The notes beneath the pieces were generated by a model. It was not told the origin of the DNA. It worked only from the letters and a program-made list of their open reading frames with translations, and ran no database searches. From BOKV01 sp049289295 (GTDB lineage Bacteria > Pseudomonadota > Alphaproteobacteria > Rhizobiales > Rhizobiaceae): a stretch of 5,999 nucleotides of DNA. The DNA is taken from the NCBI GenBank assembly GCA_049289295.1, contig JBATLL010000006.1, positions 1 to 5,999 on the forward strand. Direction: 5' to 3'. Made by a program: the position numbers and the translations under genes. This document shows positions 1-5,999 of this stretch, one piece after another. Position 1 is the stretch's first letter, and each line of letters begins with the position of its first letter.

Positions 1-42
1 CGCCGAGTCCCTCGTTGAGACAGTGCTCCTCTCATTACGCCA

Positions 43-116
<74 letters not shown>

Positions 117-896
117 TGGGGCTTCGGCTCAAAGCTTCGGGTTACCCCTAACCTCTCCCCTTAACCTTCCAGCACTGGGCAGGCGTCAGCCCCTATACTT
201 CGTCTTTCGACTTAGCAGAGACCTGTGTTTTTGTTAAACAGTTGGAAGAGCCATTTCACTGCGGCCTCCAGCAGCCTCGCCGAAGCTAACCACCAGAGGC
301 CCCCCTTATTGCGAACGTACGGGGGAAATTTGCCTAATTCCTTAACGAAGGTTCTCTCGCTCCCCTTGGTATACTCTACCCACCTACCAGTGTCGGGTTG
401 CGGTACGGTCACTTAAATATCGACGCTTAGAAGCTTTTCTAGGCGGCATGGCTCAATCACTTGTGGCTCTAGGCACCGCCATCACGCTTCGGATTCGGGG
501 TGCGGATTTTCCTACACCCTTCAACATCCTAGACGTTTGGCACCTCAATCCAATAAGAGGCTGACCTACCACGCCGCGTCCCTTCATCGCTCCATCTAAG
601 TGGTTCCGGAATATTAACCGGATGTCCATCACCTACGTCTTTCGACCTCGGCTAAGGACCGACTAACCCGACGCGGACTGACCTTCCGTCGGAAACCTTA
701 GGTTTACGGGGAACATGGTTCTCACATGTTTTGCGCTACTCATGCCAGCATTCTCACTTGTGAAGGCCGCAGCAGTCCTTTCGGTCTACCTTGTATCTCC
801 TTCACAACGCTCTCCTACCATAGCATCGCAAGGATGCTATCCGTAGCTTCGGTGGTGTGTTTGAGCCCCGTTAAATTTTCCGCGCAAGGGCGTTTG

Positions 897-959
<63 letters not shown>

Positions 960-2065
960 AAACACTCTCACATCGTTTCCCACTTAACACACACTTGGGG
1001 ACCTTAGCTGACGGTCTGGGCTGTTTCCCTTTCGACTGCGAAACTCATCTCACGCAGTCCGACTGCCGCGCTTGGAGTATAGGTATTCGGAGTTTGATTG
1101 AGGTTGGTAAGCTTGCGCCCCCTAGCTCATTCAGTGCTCTACCCCCTATACTAAACACGCGACGCTAGCCCTAAAGCTATTTCGGAGAGAACAAGCTATA
1201 TCCAAGTTCGTTTGGCATTTCACCCCTACCCACAGGTCATCCCCTAATTTTGCAATATTAGTGAGTTCGGTCCTCCACGAGACATTACTCCCGCTTCAAC
1301 CTGCCCATGGGTAGCTCACTTGGTTTCGTGTCTAATCCCAGCGACTCAACGCCCTATTAAGACTCGCTTTCGCTACGGCTCCGCCTGTTTCTGGCTTAAC
1401 CTTGCCACTGAAATTAACTCGCTGGCTCATTCTCCAAGAGGCACGCCGTCACACGTTGACGATCCGAAGATCGCCCATAGTGCTCCGACTGTCTGTAGGC
1501 ACACGGTTTCAGGTTCTATTTCACTCCCCTAGCCGGGGGTCTTTTCACCTTTCCCTCACGGTCCTAGTTCACTATCGGTCGTCAAATGTATTTAGCCTTG
1601 GGAGGTGGACCTCCCAGATTCCGACAGGGTTAGCGTGCCCCGCCGTACTCAGGTACTTGTCGAGAGTCCGTCCAGTTTCGCCTACGGGGCTGTCACCCTC
1701 TATGGCTCAACTTTCCAGAAGATTTTGCTACCAGACAGATTTGTCACTCTCATATAACAAGCCCTACAACCCCACAAGCATATAGCTGTGGTTTGGGCTG
1801 CTCCCATTTCGCTCGCCACTACTCTGGGAATAATCTCTTTTCCTGAGGGTACTAAGATGTTTCAGTTCTCCTCGTTCCCCCTGCTACCCTATTTTATTCA
1901 GATAGCAGTACCAGGGCATTAACCCCTGGTGGGTTTCCCCATTCGGAAATCCTCGGATATAGCGTTCGCATACAACTCCCCGAGGCTTATCGCAGTATAC
2001 CACGTCCTTCATCGGCATTTGACGCCAAGGCATCCACCGTGCGCCCTTAGTAGCTTACACATATG

Positions 2066-2095
2066 ATACGGAGAATTCGAAATTCTCGCTCGTAT
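2066..2095 (-). other. Hairpin just upstream of the 23S 5' end
   Basis: Inverted repeat: atacg-gagaatt, loop cga, then aattctc, a 3-nt bulge gct, and cgtat, giving 12 base pairs in total. In the transcript it lies 5 nt before the mature 23S 5' end. It is probably part of the structured precursor recognised during 23S maturation. The usual long 23S processing stem cannot be tested because the 3' partner is outside the window. Confidence 0.6.
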
Positions 2096-2117
2096 TTACA
2101 TTGCTCGTATTTACATT
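2088..2117. repeat. Perfect 15-bp tandem duplication in the spacer beside 23S
   Basis: The unit gctcgtatttacatt occurs twice with no gap, at 2088-2102 and 2103-2117. The first copy contains the bulge and outer arm of the hairpin next to the 23S 5' end, so the second copy supplies an alternative pairing arm (cgtat). Probably a replication-slippage duplication; no function is known to me. Confidence 0.85.
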
Positions 2118-2120
2118 GAA

Positions 2121-2276
2121 TGCACGTTGTCGTGCATACACGTATCCCATATGTCTTTCATCATATTCAGTTTTGAAGGTGCCGGCCAGCGCCAATTGCT
2201 TGTCACCCACCGTTTCCAGCTACTTGCTGGTCTTCCAGCGTTAACCGCTGGTCGCCAAGTCGCTCGTATCCGAGCG
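2121..2276 (-). other. Cluster of small hairpins in the tRNA-Ala to 23S spacer
   Basis: Four separate perfect hairpins are visible: tgcacg/cgtgca with loop ttgt (2121-2136); ccagc/gctgg with loop tactt (2216-2230); ccagcg/cgctgg with loop ttaac (2235-2251); cgctcg/cgagcg with loop tatc (2261-2276). The last three sit in a row with 4- and 9-nt linkers. They are likely folded elements of the pre-rRNA spacer. No coding potential is evident. Confidence 0.6.
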
Positions 2277-2305
2277 GCCCGCCGGCCAATTGTCAACTCT
2301 TGTAA

Positions 2306-2315
2306 TGTAAAGATC
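2306..2315 (-). promoter_or_regulatory. Weak boxA-like element in the spacer before 23S
   Basis: The minus strand reads GATCTTTACA, resembling the boxA antitermination core CTCTTTAA(A/C)A. Many rRNA operons carry a second boxA in the spacer ahead of 23S, so the location fits, but the match is imperfect and could be chance. It lies about 15 nt downstream of the terminator-like hairpin. Confidence 0.3.
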
Positions 2316-2329
2316 TGAATGAAGGGACT

Positions 2330-2353
2330 AAAAAAGCCGGCCCATTGCCGGCT
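2330..2353 (-). terminator. Intrinsic-terminator-like stem-loop between tRNA-Ala and 23S
   Basis: On the minus strand AGCCGGC, loop AATGG and GCCGGCT form a 7-bp GC-rich stem, and the run TTTTTT begins with the last stem base. This is the classic layout of a rho-independent terminator oriented with the rRNA operon. It lies about 118 nt after tRNA-Ala and 270 nt before 23S. In an rRNA operon such a signal would have to be read through by the antitermination complex, or serve for attenuation or processing. The structure is clear; its activity is inferred. Confidence 0.6.
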
Positions 2354-2470
2354 CCCAGAGGAGACCCACAACATGGCACTATCGCTTATTTAGTTGTTAC
2401 CACCTTCACTATTTGTTGCAAACGCTTGTCCCTCGACTACTCACCCACAGCCGGGCTTCTAGCCCAGTTA

Positions 2471-2543
2471 TGGAGATGAGGAGGCTCGAACTCCTGGCCT
2501 CCGCCGTGCAAAGGCGGCGCTCTCCCAACTGAGCTACATCCCC
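2471..2543 (-). tRNA. tRNA-Ala(TGC)
   Basis: A 73-nt cloverleaf. Acceptor arm GGGGATG pairs with CATCTCC and includes the G3:U70 wobble pair that identifies tRNA-Ala; discriminator base A73. The anticodon TGC (plus strand gca at 2508-2510) lies in the loop TTTGCAC between the GCCGC and GCGGA arms, and the T arm contains GTTCGAG. The 3' CCA is not encoded (the next bases are TAA), so it must be added enzymatically. It follows tRNA-Ile by 7 nt in the 16S-23S spacer and is co-transcribed with the rRNAs. Confidence 0.97.
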
Positions 2544-2550
2544 GACTAGG

Positions 2551-2624
2551 TGGGCCTGGTTGGACTCGAACCAACGACCTCTCCCTTATCAGAGGAGCGC
2601 TCTAACCGGCTGAGCTACAGGCCC
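2551..2624 (-). tRNA. tRNA-Ile(GAT)
   Basis: A 74-nt cloverleaf. Acceptor arm GGGCCTG pairs with CAGGCCC, discriminator A73. Anticodon GAT (plus strand atc at 2588-2590) lies in the loop CTGATAA, the D arm has AGCTCAGCCGGTTAGAGC, and the T arm GTTGGTTCGAGTCCAAC. The bases after A73 are CCT, so only part of a CCA end is encoded. It is the first tRNA after 16S in the operon, the standard position in bacterial Ile-Ala spacers. Confidence 0.97.
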
Positions 2625-2686
2625 GATCTGTGCGCTGAATGGGAATCAACCGGTCGTTGCCGGGTGATTCTACGTCGCTTGTTAAT

Positions 2687-2715
2687 GCCTTAACCGCTGA
2701 ATAGTGATAGAAACA
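2687..2715 (-). repeat. 16S processing stem, 3' arm
   Basis: This 29-nt segment is the reverse complement of 4387-4415 upstream of 16S, with 27 of 29 positions matching and a 2-nt mismatch in the middle (cg here where aa would pair). The two arms enclose the whole 16S gene and would form a long duplex in the primary transcript. Such stems are the substrate of RNase III in the known bacterial pathway; cleavage here is inferred. Confidence 0.85.
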
Positions 2716-2731
2716 TTTCGCTTCGTGGGCA

Positions 2732-2812
2732 CGTTCGCTTGCGCGAACGATTGACCTGGAGCGCACTTTCGTGAAAGTGCTTGGTCTGTCTCGCGACAGA
2801 ACCGAGGCTCCA
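2732..2812 (-). other. Hairpins between the 16S 3' end and its processing stem
   Basis: Three perfect hairpins: cgttcgc/gcgaacg with loop ttgc (2732-2749); gcacttt/aaagtgc with loop cgtg (2763-2780); tctgtc/gacaga with loop tcgc (2785-2800). The last two are enclosed by an outer pair, tggagc (2757-2762) with gctcca (2807-2812), making a three-way junction that ends 2 nt from the mature 16S 3' end. Probably part of the pre-16S 3' trailer fold. Confidence 0.6.
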
Positions 2813-2814
2813 TA

Positions 2815-4321
<1,507 letters not shown>

Positions 4322-4386
4322 AGGTTTGTTTGAATCCCGTTTTACAACGAGACTTAATCTCAAAAAATTGGGCCCAGAAATTAATC

Positions 4387-4415
4387 TGTTTCTATCACTA
4401 TTCAGTTGTTAAGGC
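4387..4415 (-). repeat. 16S processing stem, 5' arm
   Basis: Partner of the arm at 2687-2715; together they form a 29-bp duplex with one 2-nt internal mismatch that closes off the whole 16S gene. This arm lies 66 nt before the mature 16S 5' end and just after the boxA-like element in the leader. Confidence 0.85.
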
Positions 4416-4427
4416 TATGGGGTCGTC

Positions 4428-4440
4428 CGTTTAAAGAGTC
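4428..4440 (-). promoter_or_regulatory. boxA-like antitermination element in the rRNA leader
   Basis: The minus strand reads GACTCTTTAAACG, sharing the core CTCTTTAA with the E. coli rrn boxA. It lies in the leader about 125 nt after the P2 start region and before the 16S processing stem, where boxA normally sits. In known systems it binds NusB/NusE and makes RNA polymerase resistant to termination. That role matters here because of the terminator-like hairpin further down the operon. Confidence 0.6.
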
Positions 4441-4569
4441 TCCTCTCCGCCCTCGCTCGATTTGTCAAGTCGGGATAGTAACTCGGACAGCAGGTTTAGC
4501 CCGTGCCCGTTTCCCTATCTTCTCTTGTTATCTTGCCAGGTCGGCGGCATTTCCCCACCAGGAATTCAC

Positions 4570-4597
4570 ATTATACTCGCTTTTGAATCCCTGTCAA
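4570..4597 (-). promoter_or_regulatory. rRNA promoter P2 (sigma70-type, full consensus)
   Basis: On the minus strand the -35 box TTGACA (4592-4597) and the -10 box TATAAT (4570-4575) both match the consensus exactly, separated by 16 bp. The predicted start is near 4563, giving a leader of about 240 nt before 16S. It is the promoter nearest the rRNA genes. Confidence 0.88.
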
Positions 4598-4625
4598 GAC
4601 CCAATTTCATGCGTAATCTGCGGGC

Positions 4626-4640
4626 TTTCCGGTTCGGAAA
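4626..4640. other. Small inverted repeat between P1 and P2
   Basis: tttccg, loop gtt, cggaaa forms a perfect 6-bp hairpin about 30 bp upstream of the P2 -35 box. It could be a leader hairpin of the P1 transcript or a protein-binding dyad; nothing in the sequence decides between these. Confidence 0.35.
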
Positions 4641-4727
4641 CCGCATTTTGTCGCATGATACTATTTTGTTTTTTGGGTGTGCCGTGTATTTCAGCGGCGA
4701 CACCATTACTTGGGTCAACAGTTGAGC

Positions 4728-4756
4728 AGTATAGCCTACGGCATTTGCTTTGTCAA
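4728..4756 (-). promoter_or_regulatory. rRNA promoter P1 (sigma70-type)
   Basis: On the minus strand the -35 box TTGACA (4751-4756) is followed after exactly 17 bp by the -10 box TATACT (4728-4733). Upstream lies an A/T-rich stretch (about 4757-4790, with TTCAAAG and GAAATTGG) that could act as an UP element. The predicted start is near 4721, about 158 bp upstream of P2. Tandem promoters are typical of growth-regulated rRNA operons. Confidence 0.85.
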
Positions 4757-4794
4757 CACCAATTTCCAAAGTTCGTTAAATTGCTTTGAAGTCA

Positions 4795-4817
4795 CCCTCC
4801 CCCAGTCTGTTGGAGGG
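4795..4817. other. Short C/G-rich dyad upstream of P1
   Basis: ccctcc and ggaggg can pair around an 11-nt loop. No T-run follows on either strand, so it does not look like a complete terminator. The rest of 4818-4920 holds no recognisable gene, repeat or RNA. Confidence 0.3.
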
Positions 4818-4920
4818 GTTCGGCCATGCAATTAGGAGGTTTGAAACGAGGCCGGTTCCTCTGGCAGCGCCGTTCTGCAGAGAGAAGCGTGGTCGCTGCG
4901 AAACAAAGAGGCTTGTTCAA

Positions 4921-4957
4921 TAAAAAATGCGCCAGGTCGTCATCCCGGCGCATTTTC
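4921..4957 (-). terminator. Intrinsic terminator of the small membrane-protein gene
   Basis: aaaatgcgcc (4924-4933) and ggcgcatttt (4947-4956) form a perfect 10-bp stem with a 13-nt loop. On the minus strand the stem runs into TTTTTT, the form of a rho-independent terminator, and it begins 35 nt after the stop codon of the membrane-protein gene. It isolates that gene from the rRNA promoters. On the plus strand it ends in only four T's, so it would work less well in that direction. Confidence 0.88.
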
Positions 4958-4991
4958 ATGCTACATTGGCTATTTGGCTACGATAAGATGA

Positions 4992-5387
4992 TTAAAGGAA
5001 AGCCAACAGCAATGCGGTCGTCGGATTGGCATCGACGGGCAGCAGCAGGCCAATCAGCCAGGCCACGACGGCGATGGCGATAGCCGCGATGATCGCGCCG
5101 ACGAAGCCTTGTACGCGCATGCCGGGAACGAAGCGATCAGCGATCAGCAACACGACGGCCGCCACCACAAGACTGACAAGGGCGGCGAACCAGCCGGCAC
5201 TGATAGAGATACCCAACACGCTGACGAGCAACCAGTTCACCAACCAGGCCACAACCGCGATCACCGCGCCGGCGATGAAAGCGCCGACAAAGCCATCTAC
5301 AGTCATGCCCAGGTTCAAGCGGCCGACGATGTAAATGACGACGGCATAAAGAACCAAAGAGATCAAAATACTCAAAATGGTATTCAT
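4992..5387 (-). CDS. Small four-helix membrane protein, phage holin 4-2 (YvlD/DUF360-like) family
   Basis: A 131-residue, almost wholly hydrophobic protein. Four membrane helices are expected at about residues 3-22, 33-54, 66-83 and 95-116, with a hydrophobic C-terminal tail. Two segments, 27-54 and 89-116, repeat each other with 19 of 28 residues identical; both begin with a G-M-x-V-x-GFVGA motif, and the second is preceded by VP. This 'PG-hydrophobic-V-x-GF' pattern before a helix is typical of the family named Phage_holin_4_2 (COG1950, YvlD). Despite the name, members are mostly chromosomal membrane proteins of unknown function and no lysis role should be assumed. The ATG is supported by GGAGG 8 nt upstream. 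The gene stands alone: terminator after it, a 269-nt gap before it. Confidence 0.85.
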   Translation of the reverse strand: MNTILSILISLVLYAVVIYIVGRLNLGMTVDGFVGAFIAGAVIAVVAWLVNWLLVSVLGISISAGWFAALVSLVVAAVVLLIADRFVPGMRVQGFVGAIIAAIAIAVVAWLIGLLLPVDANPTTALLLAFL

Positions 5388-5395
5388 GATTTAAT

Positions 5396-5400
5396 CCTCC
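5396..5400 (-). promoter_or_regulatory. Ribosome binding site of the membrane-protein gene
   Basis: The minus strand reads GGAGG, 8 nt before the ATG at 5387, complementary to the CCTCC of the 16S 3' end in this same window. It fixes the start codon. Confidence 0.85.
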
Positions 5401-5656
5401 AATAGATTATTAAAAAGACAACAACCCGACGGCCAATACCGCAGGGTAAAAAAAAGGTTCCGCGTTCGTGCTCACTAATGGACACTCGGTTGACGAGACC
5501 TCTCCTTCGCCGTCACGTCGACACAACTATTGGCACCCAAATCGGTATGCCACCAATCGGTCGCGCGGAAACGTTGACATCCCTAATAACACTAGCCCTT
5601 TTAATTGGTTACGCTATGTTCGCAAATTGCTCGCTGGCCCGCATCGTCGCTGGATG
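5401..5656. other. Intergenic region, no gene recognised
   Basis: This 256-nt stretch separates the DinB-like gene from the membrane-protein gene. It holds an A8 run (5448-5455) and, on the minus strand, a possible weak promoter (TTGGCC near 5430 with TAATAA near 5407, 18-bp spacing) whose start would fall almost on the ribosome binding site. A plus-strand TTGACA at 5574-5579 has no convincing -10 box. No hairpin with a T-run follows the DinB-like gene. Confidence 0.4.
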
Positions 5657-5999
5657 TTATGAGCGCAGCCGGCGCAGCTCTCGCGTGGCGTGGCTTCCCA
5701 GATAGCCCAGCCAGCCTTTAACGCTCAGATCGCCCAGGATCATTGTGGCGAGCGGTGACGCTGGAAGGCAGGTTGGCCGCTTGATGGGCCAGGCAATCGT
5801 CTGTTCGCGCGCTTCGGCAAAGGCTTCGGCCATCGCCGCCATGTCTTGCTCCATCCCCGGCCGATAGCCGTCATATTCATCAGCGAGAGCAACATCGCCC
5901 AGCGCCGTTCGCAAGCGCCGCGCTCCCCAACGCTCAATGCCGATAATATGGGCGGCCACGTCGCGGTTGCCGGGGGTGTCGGCGGCCCGCGCCATACGC
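5657..5999 (-). CDS. DinB-like (DinB_2) family protein, 5' end outside window
   Basis: The frame is open to the right edge and ends at TAA (5657-5659). The first Met in view (5993-5995) is probably internal, since DinB-like proteins are usually about 150-170 residues and the first helix of the four-helix bundle is missing. Counting from that Met: PGNRDVAAHIIGIERWGARR (8-27) matches the family's 'W/R-x-V-x-x-H' second helix with His16; FAEAREQ (59-65) fits the third helix; and GWLGYLGSHATRELRRLR (about 94-111) fits the last helix with His102. The metal-binding triad of the family normally has two His in that last helix (HxxxH); here the later one appears to be Arg or another residue, so metal binding is doubtful. 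DinB-like proteins include thiol-dependent enzymes and many of unknown function. This is not the DinB DNA polymerase IV. Confidence 0.65.
   Translation of the reverse strand, partial: RMARAADTPGNRDVAAHIIGIERWGARRLRTALGDVALADEYDGYRPGMEQDMAAMAEAFAEAREQTIAWPIKRPTCLPASPLATMILGDLSVKGWLGYLGSHATRELRRLRS

Noticed and set aside
1402..1785. 127-codon plus-strand open frame inside 23S
   Set aside because: It lies antisense to a highly conserved part of 23S rRNA; the sequence is explained by the rRNA and no ribosome binding site or protein family is visible.
2268..2296. Possible separate 23S promoter with -35 TTGACA
   Set aside because: The -35 box is perfect, but at 17 bp spacing the -10 is TCGGAT, matching only 3 of 6 and lacking the key A, and it lies inside a GC-rich hairpin. 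Kept only as context for the terminator finding.
2111..2374. 87-codon minus-strand open frame in the spacer
   Set aside because: It spans the terminator-like hairpin and three RNA hairpins of the rRNA spacer; composition is not protein-like and the region is transcribed as pre-rRNA.
4441..4472. Third rRNA promoter from TTGACA in the leader near 4464
   Set aside because: The region 16-19 bp downstream is purine-rich (GGAGAGGAG) with no -10-like hexamer.
4406..4789. 127-codon and overlapping 87-codon plus-strand frames over the rRNA leader
   Set aside because: They run against the two strong promoters, boxA and leader on the other strand, with no ribosome binding site and low-complexity composition.
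4826..5083. 85-codon plus-strand open frame
   Set aside because: It reads through the 10-bp terminator hairpin and ends antisense to the membrane-protein gene; the Arg-rich tail is the shadow of that gene.
5026..5405. Two plus-strand frames opposite the membrane-protein gene (102 and 98 codons)
   Set aside because: One is rich in Thr/Ala/Pro and the other in His/Asp/Gln, as expected from antisense reading of a hydrophobic gene. The opposite strand has a clear family match, ribosome binding site and terminator.
5448..5460. T-run on the minus strand as terminator of the DinB-like gene
   Set aside because: Eight T's follow GGAACC, but no stem able to pair immediately upstream was found and it lies about 200 nt after the stop codon.
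5478..5705. Plus-strand frame with a hydrophobic segment (TSLITLALLIGYAMF), possible small membrane protein
   Set aside because: No ribosome binding site before either possible start (5478 or 5547), it overlaps the DinB-like gene end in antisense, and no family is recognised. It remains a remote possibility only.

Overview
The window is dominated by one ribosomal RNA operon on the minus strand, with two small protein genes upstream of it. Reading right to left, which is the direction of transcription for everything assigned here: the 3' part of a DinB-like protein gene (5657 to the right edge); an intergenic stretch; a small four-helix membrane protein of the phage-holin-4-2/YvlD type (4992-5387) with its own intrinsic terminator; two strong tandem sigma70-type promoters (P1 near 4740, P2 near 4583); a leader with a boxA-like element; 16S rRNA (2815-4321); a spacer carrying tRNA-Ile(GAT) and tRNA-Ala(TGC); and the first ~2060 nt of 23S rRNA, which runs off the left edge.

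The order 16S - tRNA-Ile - tRNA-Ala - 23S is the standard bacterial arrangement. The 16S sequence looks bacterial and, by my recollection of signature stretches (GATTAGAAACCCC in the 790 loop, CCAGGGTTTGACATGC near position 990, the short h44), most like Chloroflexota, possibly the Anaerolineae/Caldilineae/Ardenticatenia group. I could not run a database comparison, so this placement is tentative. The rRNA appears functional: the decoding-site residues are kept and several helices show paired, compensatory changes relative to E. coli.

The spacers are rich in structure. A 29-bp inverted repeat (2 mismatches) flanks the 16S gene and should form the RNase III-type processing stem of pre-16S. Three hairpins lie between that stem and the 16S 3' end. 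Between tRNA-Ala and 23S there are several more hairpins, a perfect 15-bp tandem duplication beside the 23S 5' end and, unusually, a stem-loop followed by six T's that looks like an intrinsic terminator pointing towards 23S.

I see no CRISPR array, mobile element or novel defence or metabolic system. The points most worth a second look are the terminator-like element inside the rRNA operon and the compensated 16S substitutions that fall under widely used bacterial probe and primer sites. Most open frames inside the rRNA genes and opposite the real genes are chance frames.
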